A DNA stretch of 64,000 bases. It comes from Phytophthora colocasiae. Its lineage: Eukaryota; Oomycota; Peronosporomycetes; Peronosporales; Peronosporaceae. The notes under the pieces are model-generated. The model was not told the DNA's origin and did not search any database. It saw nothing but the letters and a program-made list of their open reading frames with translations. How positions within the stretch are numbered: position 1 is the stretch's first letter; every line of letters begins with the position of its first letter. A program made the position numbers and the translations under genes. The stretch lies in the NCBI GenBank assembly GCA_018806915.1, contig JAGKQI010000079.1, positions 1,391,001 through 1,455,000 of the forward strand, given 5' to 3'. Shown in pieces: positions 32,938-42,342 of this stretch.

Positions 32938-33321
32938 ACTCTGAAACTTATTCTGAGAACTCTGGTGAACATCATTGTTCACCAGACGATGTATTTCAGA
33001 GATGAGGTGTCTGAGAGACATGTCTTTCGGAAATGTGATTTCAGGGATACGTGACTCCCAGAGATGGTGATTGTTATGTGAATTTGTATGGAGATGATTT
33101 TGTGGTTGTGTGTGTATGATGGAATTTTACGAATGGATTATGGTGATGCTACGAGCAGAAGATGACTGAACGACATATGAGGATGTTAAAGGAGAAGGTC
33201 GTCGGGGAACTATATTTGGAATTGTTACTACGCTACGATATGCAGACGACTAAGTTGTTCTGGAAGAAGAAGTGTAGTTCCCCGGAGATGTCGTTAAGAG
33301 TACACCAGACTTCTGGCGTAC
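32938..33321 (+). other. spacer between the convergent pol and antisense ORFs in element C
   Basis: No gene. It contains a perfect 11-bp inverted repeat at 32961-32986, an AT-richer stretch to about 33250, and a looser palindrome GTACACCAGA..TCTGGCGTAC near 33300. This is where both transcripts would end. Confidence 0.6.
32961..32986. repeat. perfect 11-bp inverted repeat after pol in element C
   Basis: TCTGGTGAACA (32961-32971), a TCAT loop, TGTTCACCAGA (32976-32986). It begins 24 nt after the pol stop. The same 11-mer pair forms another inverted repeat at 31107-31130 inside pol. It could act as a terminator or processing hairpin for either strand. Confidence 0.75.
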
Positions 33322-33815
33322 TTACTTCAGAGAGACAGGATTTTCGGCGCGTTCAGCGGGCGTCAGAGCTTGTTTCCGGAAATCGGACGGCACGAATTGC
33401 ATCCAGTCCTTGTCGGCAGACGCTGTGGCCCACTGCGTGCGCGCCGGTTCCGCTGAGTCGATAGCTTCGAGTTGCTTACGCAAGCTCAGGCACTTGGGAC
33501 CTCCGATGTCACGTGCACGTGGGTCCTGCCAGATCCATGGGCAATATTTGTCCGGCATCTTCCAGATGCCAGGCACGTCTCCGGGAAATCCTTGTGCTTC
33601 AAAATCTTGGATACTGTCCCTCGATATTGGCGTAGCAGAGACGCACGTCGGAGCCCACGCTCCTTGTGCTGTTCACCGGACAGCAGGTCATCATCGGGAT
33701 CCATTACCACTCAGTGAGTGCGTTCCCACAGCGCTTGAGCGTGTTTGCGCATGAGAGACGCGAGTTCTTCAATGTCCGCCTGAACCAAGGGACAAAGGTC
33801 TTCACACCGGTGAAA
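33322..33815 (-). pseudogene. decayed continuation of the element C antisense ORF
   Basis: Beyond the stop at 33816 the minus strand still reads like protein: LVQADIEELASLMRKH in the same frame (about 33785-33735), a TGA near 33717, then DDDLLSGEQHKERGLRR (about 33700) and, after a frame change near 33590, WQDPRARDIGGPKCLSLRKQ to a stop at 33322. This suggests that the protein was originally about 1,090 residues and that the C-terminal part was lost by point mutations. It is a judgement from composition, without a homolog to compare. Confidence 0.45.
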
Positions 33816-36599
33816 TTACAGCTCGGTCCGGCGATTCTGGTACATGATGTCCCAGGGCGCTGGCACTTCGTCCAGCAGAGCTTGGTACTTCTTGGAATTC
33901 CAGCGTTTCTTCAGACGTGCCAAACTGTGTCTGTGGGGCTCGAAGTCTGGGAACCCGGGAGTCTGCACGATGGCCGTCTTGGTATCACTCGTCGGCTGGA
34001 CCGGGATGCCGTAGTATAGCCACGACGAACGATGTGTGTCCGGGGCCTCGATCGTGAGTAACTCCTTTGGTGTCAGCAACTTGTACGATTTGGACACCAG
34101 ACTTGATTTCCGAAGTTTACCAGAAGGTCGCTTGCCCGAAGAACTCTTAGACGACTTGGAGTCTTGAGACTTCCTGTCCTTGGAACTCGACTTGGGTGAA
34201 CCACCGGACTTCTTGCTCTTGGGACTTGACGTGGAGGTGCCACCGGACTTCTGACTGCCTGATTTGGATCGGGATGCCTCGTGTACACTACCCCGCTTGG
34301 ATTTCTTGGTGGGGGTTATCGGACCCGAGTCATCCGAATCACTGGACTCGTAGTCTCGTGGACGCTTGTTACCGGCATGCGAATGACCATCAGACTCATC
34401 GTCGTCAGAGTCATCGCTGTTGCCGCTCGACTTTTCGTCGTCAGACTCACTGTCGCTGGATGGAGATTCTTGTTCACCAGACTCCTTGAAGTCCGGGTAC
34501 TTCTGAGCGTCATCCTCTGTGGACTCAGGTTCGCTGATGGGATACGGGACGTGGGCATCCAGTGCCTCCCAGACCGGTGGCTCCACATCGTTCTTCTGAA
34601 GACGGCGCAGTTCCTCCTCAGCCATCTTGTAGTACGTCTCTGGGACGTACGAGGTCCACGGGGTCTGATTCAGCTTGCGCCAGTACATCATGCTCACCAG
34701 CATTTGTACCAAGGGGCGCCCCGTGAACAGGCTGTGGGCAGGCTTGTCCGTGCGAAGCCACTTCATTGCAGTCTCGCAAGCGATGCCAGCGAGCAGAGCC
34801 AAGCGCAAGTCCGGACGAACTTCTTCCCAGACGACTCCAGCCGGTAACGTGGTGTGAACTGCGTCCTTGGACACCGGAGACTTGGCGTTCGCCGGACGCA
34901 CTGAATCGATACCAGGCGTGTAATTCTTGGGGCGATCCTGAGGGGCACGAACCCGATGTTTCCCAGAAGGCCTGTTAGGCTTGAGCGGCGGAGAACCAGA
35001 AGGTTTAGTCGACCTGGTGGGCGACCCAGACTTGTTCGCCGGGTGAGTGCCTGACTTCTCAGGGCCGCCAGCATGTTCACCGGAGACCGTCACGCCACTG
35101 CCAGCACCCGTCAGATCCAGCACTTTGGCCGATTTCTTGGCCTCCGCAGCTTGATTAAAGCGAACTTTCGCCAGACGCTTGGAGAAGTCAGGAATTTCCG
35201 CCTTGCGCTGGTCCATCGCGGTCACACTGATGATGGTGTCCCAGTCTTTAGGCGGTGCCTTGCCCTCTTGGAAGTTCACCAGAAGCTCCCGAAGACGCAC
35301 CCAGCTGCCATTCAACTCCCCGTGTTCAAACAGGTACTCCAGAAAACCCCAGGAGTCTGTGGCTGTGGTCGTGGGGCGTGCCTTCAGCAGTCGGACCTCC
35401 GCTCGAGAGTCTTCCAGGCGTCCTTCCAAGACCGACTTCTCGGCCTCCAGGGCATCTATCTGGTCCTGATAGTGTGACGCGAGGTTCTTGGACTCCGCAT
35501 TCACACGATCTTCGATCTCACCAGCAGTACGCCGGGCGTCCAGCACTTCGTGACGCCAATACTGGCAGTTGAAGACCCACTGACGCTTGAGATCTTCAGA
35601 CTCGTTCTGGATAGCGGCCGTGTCCACCAGAGATGTGTTGCCCTGGGACTCAACTTGAAGCCGAAGCCGACGGTGAGCGCCGGCCATCTGCTTCAGATAG
35701 CCGGATGTCTTGTACACCCGCTCAGCGAGACGCTGATGAGGGAGGTGCAGGAGGATTGCCGCCAATTCCCGGAGGACGTCAACGGATCCCATGTGTGCTT
35801 CAAGACTCATGCGATTACGACTGTCCACGTGAGGAGCGAGCATCTGACCTTCAGTGAAGTCAGGAATCACGCGCTCAAGCTCCGAGATGTCGGCCGGTGT
35901 GAAGCCCTCGAGGCCCACCAGAACACCGGGCCCACCATAGATGTTCGCTATATGGTTACCCACGCGAAAGTCTTCGGCAAGCGCTGGAACACCAACCAGA
36001 AAGGGCTGTCCCTCAGGTCTTGGCTCAGGATCCACCCAGTCGGAAGGGACGTTAGACTTCTCTTCGTCCAACGGTTGTAGCCCGGGCCCAAACAGATCGT
36101 CTACCTCGGTGGTAGAGAGGATATGCGGCCCTCTGGGGAACGAAACTGCGACGCCAGAAGAAGGACTCGTAGGAACAGAGGCCGCAGACGTATCAGGCAC
36201 GTTCATGTGACCATCGCCGTCAGCAGCATCAACGCCCTGCTTCGGAGCGGCGGACGCGCTCGACGGTGAGGCTGGGGCGCTTAAGCTGCCTCTAGATGAC
36301 GCGGCTTTGCCGCCGTCATCACCTCGCGATGCCGTGGATGCCGAAGCGGGCCCAGTGCCCGAGGCGTTGCCACTAGTAGGAGCCATGGGGGAACTCATGG
36401 CTGCAGGATCTTCTTCAGAGGTGTGTGTCAGAAAGGAAATCGGGATGTGGCCGTTTGTCGGATACGACAGTTGGCTATTTCTGAGTCTGATGGAATCAAA
36501 TTGAGCGACAGGACACCAGAGACTTTGAAACCCCGGAAGTTTTGAGAGCGTCACAGCTACACTATGTTCACGGGACCTCTGACGTACTGGCCTGGCCAT
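33816..36599 (-). CDS. long antisense ORF of element C (unknown function)
   Basis: 927 codons between integrase and the 3' LTR, convergent with pol; the plus strand here has no frame above about 190 codons. The first ATG is at 36599; the ATG at 36398 (MSSPMAPTSG) is an equally good start. Layout: a Ser/Ala/Pro-rich N-terminus, a mixed globular-looking region (residues about 150-300), a coiled-coil-like region (about 320-410, DQIDALEAEKSVLEGRLED), a Lys/Pro/Ser region, a second mixed region (about 590-690), a highly acidic Ser/Asp-rich stretch followed by Lys/Ser-rich sequence (about 700-830), and a conserved-looking C-terminus. No domain is recognised. The charge layout could suit a chromatin or nucleic-acid binding protein, which is speculation. 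Confidence 0.7.
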   Translation of the reverse strand: MARPVRQRSREHSVAVTLSKLPGFQSLWCPVAQFDSIRLRNSQLSYPTNGHIPISFLTHTSEEDPAAMSSPMAPTSGNASGTGPASASTASRGDDGGKAASSRGSLSAPASPSSASAAPKQGVDAADGDGHMNVPDTSAASVPTSPSSGVAVSFPRGPHILSTTEVDDLFGPGLQPLDEEKSNVPSDWVDPEPRPEGQPFLVGVPALAEDFRVGNHIANIYGGPGVLVGLEGFTPADISELERVIPDFTEGQMLAPHVDSRNRMSLEAHMGSVDVLRELAAILLHLPHQRLAERVYKTSGYLKQMAGAHRRLRLQVESQGNTSLVDTAAIQNESEDLKRQWVFNCQYWRHEVLDARRTAGEIEDRVNAESKNLASHYQDQIDALEAEKSVLEGRLEDSRAEVRLLKARPTTTATDSWGFLEYLFEHGELNGSWVRLRELLVNFQEGKAPPKDWDTIISVTAMDQRKAEIPDFSKRLAKVRFNQAAEAKKSAKVLDLTGAGSGVTVSGEHAGGPEKSGTHPANKSGSPTRSTKPSGSPPLKPNRPSGKHRVRAPQDRPKNYTPGIDSVRPANAKSPVSKDAVHTTLPAGVVWEEVRPDLRLALLAGIACETAMKWLRTDKPAHSLFTGRPLVQMLVSMMYWRKLNQTPWTSYVPETYYKMAEEELRRLQKNDVEPPVWEALDAHVPYPISEPESTEDDAQKYPDFKESGEQESPSSDSESDDEKSSGNSDDSDDDESDGHSHAGNKRPRDYESSDSDDSGPITPTKKSKRGSVHEASRSKSGSQKSGGTSTSSPKSKKSGGSPKSSSKDRKSQDSKSSKSSSGKRPSGKLRKSSLVSKSYKLLTPKELLTIEAPDTHRSSWLYYGIPVQPTSDTKTAIVQTPGFPDFEPHRHSLARLKKRWNSKKYQALLDEVPAPWDIMYQNRRTEL

Positions 36600-36640
36600 G
36601 ATGCTCAGTTTGGAGAAAGTTCCGCACTGACGAATTATGA

Positions 36641-36654
36641 CCAGGAGGGGCGGT
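36641..36654 (+). other. polypurine tract of element C
   Basis: CCAGGAGGGGCGGT immediately precedes the LTR start TGACAC at 36655. The identical tract occurs inverted at 21220-21233. Confidence 0.8.
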
Positions 36655-38509
36655 TGACACGTTGCTAATTACGATTTTTCGAGTGGATATGGACGTTACG
36701 CTGTGATGTGATTGGACATATACTGGATTGTGGGAGAAAGGGAGATGTGGGACGAGGTTATGTCCCGTGCGACAATGATGGATCTGTGGAAGAAAAACTG
36801 CTATATATATTAACCTTCACCTGTACTGCAAAGGGGCCCAAGAGATCAGAAGTGTTCCTCGGAAAAGTGCACAAACTCCGAGAGACAACAACACTCAGTC
36901 TGATCGCCGGACTTTCCCCGACGATGAGTGCCTAAAGGTTGGCAGAAAGTCTCTCAGAAGAATGTATCTCTGAGAGACCTCATCCCGTTGCCGTCCTGTG
37001 TGACGATGATGGTTCAAGGAATACAGTTATACCCACAAGATACCAAGTATCGCGCACCGGACGTAGCGCACCCCGCGCATATCCCAACTGGACTTCGTGC
37101 GTTGTAGCATACGTGCTCCGGACCCTGAAAACACTCATGGATTTCTGGTATCACGCATGGAAACTCTGATATCACACCATGAAGTCTGACGTACATGAGT
37201 CCGACGTACATGAAGTCCGACGTACATGAGTCTGACGAACACGATTCTGGCAACACAAGTCTGATGTGTCCGGCTTATACAAGCAATATTCCAGACATTG
37301 CCAGTTTCCGATGAACAGACTCCGACGTACAAGACTCCGATGATCAGACCCAAGTGTCACGACTCTGGTATTACAACTCTGATGTACATGATTCCGGAGT
37401 ACATGGTTCCGATGAACATGTCTCCGACGTACATGATTCCAGACCCTGATGAACAGGATACCAGACTCTGACACTCTGAAGTCCACCCCATACTGAAACC
37501 AAGTGTACCCAACACGACCTCACGCAATCAAGTGAAACGCAACCCACTCATCCCTGTAATGACATCATTAAGTGTCGACTCGACAAGATCCGCTGTACCG
37601 ACTACCATAGTGAGCCCAAGTAAAAGTTCCTGAGTTATACTGAGACCAAGTGTATATGAGAATATGGAAGACAGAAGACAGAGAGATACGAGATAGATAA
37701 CCAGAGTTCAAATTGCGTTATAACCCCAAAGTCGATTCGTCGGTTCATTGGAAAGTGTAAGGCCACGACAAAGCTTTGAGTCGTGTGATCTCTCACCTAT
37801 CAAGCCCCGTTAGGTGGCGATCAGCGTAAACGTAGAGACCTGAGAGGACCCACCTATTCCATTTCCTAGTTGGGTCGTTTGTCTTGTCTCTAACGGTAGC
37901 CCATTTCATATTGTACGTTTGGACAGGTTTTGGGAGCTAGACAGTCGCTCTCAAGACGCTCGGTAGACTGTTATATAACTGATAGTGTATTGGTTTATTT
38001 TCCCTCTATATATTAGAGGGTGGTGCGCGAAAGTTACGGGAATACCAGACAGACCAGGTGTCTGGTGAACATTTCCCTAGTTGACCTGGAGAACTAGCCC
38101 ACTGCTCAAGGGCCAGGAAAGAATAAGAGCAGCTACATATTTGTATATCGGAACTCTATATTGCGGTTATCTCGGAAGTCTAGTGACAGGACTTCCCATT
38201 GTATTAATCTCTCTTTTGCTTTCAGAAACCTCCGGCGTACACAAGTGTTCGCCGGAAAACGTTCGACTCTCAAGCGCTCCTGTGAGGACCAGAAGGACAT
38301 CCGACGGTCTACGCAAGGAACCCTCGCTCTCACACAAACTCTCACGACCCCGGCGAGGGTCTCATTACCAAGACAACGAACCTACGAGGACAACACAAGG
38401 TAACACACGCACACCTTGCTGTGCAACTCTAGTATTACATCAGTAGTCGCACTTCCAGGTTCACTGTACGCCCCTGCACCGCGGTAAAAGTTGCACCGAC
38501 TTCGCGACA
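36655..38509 (+). repeat. 3' LTR of element C
   Basis: 1,855 bp beginning TGACACGTTG and ending CGCGACA. Positions 36830-38509 align with 21926-23605 without net length change and with few differences. The first 175 bp diverge from the 5' LTR. The right flank is the PB-1 intron; no 5-bp duplication pairs with the left side. Confidence 0.85.
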
Positions 38510-38557
38510 CAAGGCATTAGTAAAAAGTAGCAATAGCACAACCATGAACATACACAC

Positions 38558-39240
38558 CCAGTTGACGACGCGTTGGCACTCTCTTCGTCGTCCCCATCAG
38601 CCGGAACATGCGGGCTGATCCGGCGCTCCTTCTTGCCAGCTGCCCCACCACCGCTCGCTGAGGGAGCCGAGCTGTCTCGAGTCTTCTTCTTCTTCTTGGC
38701 CGACGAGTCCTTCTCCATAGGAGCCATGGCTTCAGCACGGGAGGCAGCACCACGTTTCTCCTCCGCCTCAAGCCGCCGACGCTCCTTCAGCTGCGCCATC
38801 TTCTTCCGGTTAGCCGCTCCAGCGGCACGTGCGACTGCTCGAGCCTCTAGCGCGATCCTCTCCTCTCTCGCCAGCCGCGCCTGCTCCTTCTTCGACACCT
38901 TCTTTGCAGGCGGCGCGACTTGCTCCTCCGGCACAGCGCGCTTTCCAATCGTCCGCCCTTGGCTATTCTCCTTCTCCAGCAATGCCCTGTATGCAGCAAG
39001 CTTACCCATCGGCGGACGTCTCGGTCCGCTGGCGTCACGTGGCACACGCTCAGGCACGCGTTCAGGCATCCGAGGCTCGTCGTCTGCAACCCCGAAGTCT
39101 GCGTCCGTGTCTCTCTCTCCGGCCATGAAACGCACGATGTTCTGCAACGACTCGTCTGCGCTCGTCCGGTCCCAGCCCAACCAGCCGCGCCTTGAAGGCT
39201 TCGGACTCGGCGCGCGTTTCGCGCCTCGGCGCCATTGTCT
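38558..39240 (-). pseudogene. PB-1 transposase, N-terminal exon
   Basis: The minus-strand frame gives DESLQNIVRFMAGERDTDAD, then Arg/Pro-rich and Lys/Glu/Ala-rich helices (KKEQARLAREERIALEARA) and a KKKKKTRDS basic stretch, ending near DGDDEESANASST. An ATG at 39234 (MAPRRETRAE) is in another frame, so at least one indel or intron lies near 39130. A plausible 5' splice site GTGTGTATG follows at 38557. The rest of the intron is split by the D/C insertion, and the other half with CTAACAG lies at 15020-15040. The basic, low-complexity N-terminus differs from that of PB-2. Confidence 0.65.
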
Positions 39241-39407
39241 TCTTTCCGCGCTTTTTCCAAAATGACTGGTTTTGGCGCAGCCCTTTTCCTAGCAATCGAC
39301 CTGGGTGGGAAAGGCGTGGTTCAGATGCTACCCATCCCAGACCTTTTTTGCTGGATGTTGACCTACCCGCGTGCAAACTGCCATAAACTCTGCGAAACGT
39401 GCAGTCC

Positions 39408-39434
39408 TTAACATGGTGTATTTTACAACATGTT
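39408..39434 (-). repeat. right subterminal inverted repeat of PB-1
   Basis: Reverse complement of 12375-12401 with 25 of 27 matches, 52 bp from the TTAA at 39487. Confidence 0.85.
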
Positions 39435-39490
39435 ATGAAAAGGTTCACAAAGCGATATTGTAATAAACAACCGTAACGACTGGGGGTTAA

Positions 39491-40080
39491 GTAACCCAAG
39501 CACCGGATCCAAGCCCCAGTGCCCACGGTGGGTCAAGATGAAGAGTTGTGGGTGTTAAGCTTTGACGGGTCAGCTCGGGTCAAACGAGGTGGGGGCATTC
39601 CATTCAGCGTGATTGTGTGGAGACTACCTGGTTGGGAGATAACTGACGCTAGATCTGGTTACGCCGAAGGTCTCACAGTTAACGAGGCAGACTACAACGG
39701 GCTCCTCTTAGGGCTCGATATGCTCGCAGGTCGGGATCGCCGTCGCCTGGTGATCTGTGGTGATTCAAATCTCGTGATCCGTCAAGTTCATGGCGAGATC
39801 GATTGTAAGGCGCCAGGATTAACGATATTTGAAACAGAGGACCCTAGATCGTCTGATGGGATGGAGCAATCACGAGCTGGTTCATGTGAAGAGAGACTGG
39901 AACGGGAGCGCAGACAGCCTAGCAAGTACCGCTCTACAACGTCAAGGCGGGATCGAGGTTCGCAGCGAGGGAGATCAGCAGGATCTAGTCACATTAAATC
40001 GACTAGACGAGATCCTGATCCCCAAGACTGAAGATCTCGTGGTCCGAGTGTCCGCGGTAACTCGCGGACCGTTCGAATGA
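39491..40080 (+). pseudogene. pol relic of element A, part 3: second RNase H
   Basis: Resumes after the TTAA at 39487-39490. It reads VLSFDGSARVKRGGG (first Asp), VNEADYNGLLLGL (Asp where C and E have the catalytic Glu), VICGDSNLVIRQ (Asp) and, after a frame change near 39830, VHVKRDWNGSADSLAST (last Asp). It is homologous to 58970-59350 in element E. The frame continues into a degraded linker and ends at TGA 40078. Confidence 0.85.
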
Positions 40081-41936
40081 GGTCGGACGCCGCCGTCCTA
40101 CAAGAAGAGTTGGTCCGAGAGATGAGGATCGATCGGATCAAGCGGGCGCAGGACGAAGAAGCTTGGATCGCAGGATTGAAGAAATACCTGATCGGGCCGA
40201 TTACGGACATCACTCAAGCGGAATCGCGATAGATCGCGTCCGACTACGAGGTAGACGAGCATAATCTACTTTTCTACTGTCCCCCAACGTCGAGGTCGAA
40301 CGTCGATCGAGACCGACTGATGAAGCTAGTGGTCCCAGAAACGCTACAATAGGATGTCCTGCACCACTACCATACGACTCTCGAACAAGGAATCGGGCGT
40401 ACCTACCAACGGATCCGGGATCACTTCCACTGGAGAGGACTGTATCGGAGCGTGCAACGATACGTGGGCGAGTGCGTGGATTGTGAGACAGGAAAAGGTA
40501 GATTCACTATCCAAGGCGAATCCCCAGGGAATTTGCAAGCGACTTACCCGTTCCAGATTATAGCAATGGACCGTATACCGTCCTTGCTCAGATCCGATAA
40601 GGGCAACACCGAGTTGCTGATCTGGGTCGATCTGTTCTCGGGATATGTGATTGCCAAGGCCAGTTCCTCTCGATCCGCCCAGACGATCGCGGAATCTAAT
40701 GAGGAGTGCGTGTTCCGAAGATTTGGTGCCAGCGAGATCAATCGACACGATCGGGAGCCGGGTTTCATGTCCGACTTCTTCCGATCGTTCAACAGGATAT
40801 TGGGGCAACGGCAGCGAGCGACGATGGCATATCGCCCCCAAGTCAATGGAACAGCAGAACGAATGGTACAGACGGCAACGAGGGCGATCAAGATGTATGT
40901 CCAGGATCTTGATCAGAAGGACTGGGATGAGTACGCTGAGCGGTAAACGTTCGCGATCAACACCGCCCACGACCGGATCCGGAGAGATACCCCTCATTAC
41001 CTGGTACACGGGTGGGATCCGCGATCGACGTTGGAGGCTACGATATCAGTTGGGTCCACCAGGCATCAAGATCGTGATCCTCGTCGATGGCGATATAGGG
41101 TCCAAAGATCCTATCAGCAGTCGCGGGAACAGGTCAATGTCCGTTTGCGGGAAGCGATCGCGAATCGGGCGGATCAGCATAACGAAGAGATCGACCCCCA
41201 CGGGATCGAGGTTGGATCCCGTGTCCGGTTATACCTCGCGTGAGGGACGTAAATTGGCATATTTATGGCATGGTCCGTTCCGAGTAGCAGAAAAGATCAA
41301 TGAGTTCACGATCAAGCTGGAAATTGCGGGATCCGGGTATCACATATTCCCGATAGTCCATGTCTCGAAGCTGAAACTGGTGCGGAACTTTCCCGACCGA
41401 CCCCGAGTCGAGCTGACCGTGAACGAGGCCGATTCGACGAAACCTTGCTCCCGGAGGATAGTTGGACCCCAGATCTGGATGCCGACGAGTACGAAGTTGA
41501 GCGGATTTCCAACATGCGATGCGGAAAGCGGACTCGCTACGGCAGGATTTACCGAGAGTTCCTGGTACACTGGGTCGGATACGATGATCCGACTTGGGTT
41601 GATGAGGCGGACCTCAATTGTGGAGCAATACTGAGCACGTTCTTGCGAGACCACGCGAACCGGAACCGATTCGGCGTGATGCAGTCATATGAAGAGGCAG
41701 GTGAAGAAACCGGGTTGCTTCACCGTGACCGACGAAGCTGGTCCGGAGTAAAATCTGGATCAGGGCGAGAATTTTATATTTGTGTATATGCATGTGAAAC
41801 AGGGCGGTCGACGCCTGTGGAAGGTGATCCTGGGCGCTCTGGTGAAGATGATGGAGGGTCACGACTTGGAGGCGATGGGTACAGGCTATTCTCGAATGGT
41901 GACTATGGTAGACATTTGAATTACGTGGGTTACTAG
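40081..41936 (+). pseudogene. pol relic of element A, part 4: integrase and chromodomain
   Basis: A degenerate zinc-finger region (to CVDCETGKGRF at about 40470-40500), an integrase core with LLIWVDLFSGYV, NRHDREPGFMSDF and NGTAERMVQT (to 40946), then in other frames HYLVHGWDPRS, YLWHGPFRVAEK (about 41265) and a chromodomain with YEVERISNMRCG and EFLVHWVGYDDPTWV (about 41480-41600). In the core the usual first MDFV reads MDRI, keeping the Asp. There are multiple stops (40231, 40351, 40944, 41241) and frame changes. The last frame ends with TAG at 41934, at the start of the 175-bp repeat. Confidence 0.85.
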
Positions 41937-42108
41937 CCGAGTGCCGCCCGCTTTTGCGGGCGGTTTGTATGTGTTTGGTTGAAACCCGTGGTGCTCACTG
42001 TTCCAGTTCGCCCCACTACTCACCATCGGCGCCACACCTTCGGCGCGCGCCAGTTGGCCGAGGTGCTACCTTCGCTTCGCTCGGTAGGATGTATTTTAGC
42101 CAATCACC
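41934..42108 (+). repeat. 175-bp repeat, copy 1
   Basis: Begins TAGCCGAGTGCCGCCCGC and ends TAGCCAATCACC. Only three mismatches to 42168-42342. Contains a strong hairpin GCCGCCCGC-TTTT-GCGGGCGG at its start and other GC-rich inverted words (GGCGCC..GGCGCGCGCC, CCGAGG...CTCGG). Family unknown; it may be a small non-autonomous foldback element. Confidence 0.8.
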
Positions 42109-42115
42109 AGTGGGG

Positions 42116-42139
42116 GCTGCGAGCTCGCGAGCTCGCAGC
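42116..42139. repeat. perfect 24-bp palindrome
   Basis: A self-complementary 24-mer built of GCTGCGAGCTCG and its reverse complement, lying in the 59-bp spacer between the two 175-bp repeats. It has no loop, so it would extrude as a cruciform or serve as a dimer-binding site. Confidence 0.85.
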
Positions 42140-42167
42140 TACTATTTCGTACTTATCGAAGCAATTT

Positions 42168-42342
42168 TAGCCGAGTGCCGCCGGCTTTTGCGGGCGGTTT
42201 GTATGTGTTTGGTTGAAACCCGTGGGGCTCACTGTTCCAGTTCGCCCCACTACTCTCCATCGGCGCCACACCTTCGGCGCGCGCCAGTTGGCCGAGGTGC
42301 TACCTTCGCTTCGCTCGGTAGGATGTATTTTAGCCAATCACC
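42168..42342 (+). repeat. 175-bp repeat, copy 2
   Basis: Direct repeat of 41934-42108, same orientation, three mismatches. Followed by unrelated sequence (GGTCTGTAAAGCGG). Confidence 0.8.

Larger units (their letters stand above)
21771..38509 (+). mobile_element. element C: long-LTR gypsy element with antisense ORF
   Basis: About 16.7 kb: a 1,835-bp 5' LTR, primer-binding site, a very long gag, protease-RT, second RNase H, integrase with chromodomain, an antisense ORF, polypurine tract and a 1,855-bp 3' LTR. No matching 5-bp duplication is seen (TACTT on the left, CAAGG on the right). The two LTRs are nearly identical in their last 1,680 bp but not in their first 155-175 bp. Pol is damaged (RT/RNase H deletion, a frame change, a TAG), so it is not autonomous. 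Confidence 0.88.
12332..39486 (-). mobile_element. PB-1: piggyBac-like transposon split by nested gypsy elements
   Basis: Flanked by TTAA at 12328-12331 and 39487-39490, the piggyBac target duplication. The element starts CCCCCCAACA on the left; the right end reads CCCCCAGTCG on the minus strand. A 27-bp subterminal inverted repeat lies 43 bp from the left end (12375-12401) and 52 bp from the right end (39408-39434), with 25 of 27 bases matching. Only about 2.7 kb on the left and 1.0 kb on the right are PB-1 itself; 15041-38509 is inserted gypsy sequence. The transposase is on the minus strand and interrupted. Confidence 0.9.

Noticed and set aside
33816..33860. Short intron to extend the element C antisense ORF past its stop
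   Set aside because: A GT...TTCAG pair of 40 nt exists, but splicing it does not lead into the protein-like downstream frame and the length is too short.
15041..38509. C and D as one element with LTRs at 15041 and 36655
   Set aside because: A separate 5' LTR with primer-binding site and a second gag occur at 21771-27900, and no 5-bp duplication pairs 15036-15040 (ATATA) with 38510-38514 (CAAGG).
38573..39265. Plus-strand frame of 230 codons
   Set aside because: It is antisense to the PB-1 N-terminal exon. The minus-strand product has the expected charged, helical transposase N-terminus and the terminal repeats set the orientation.
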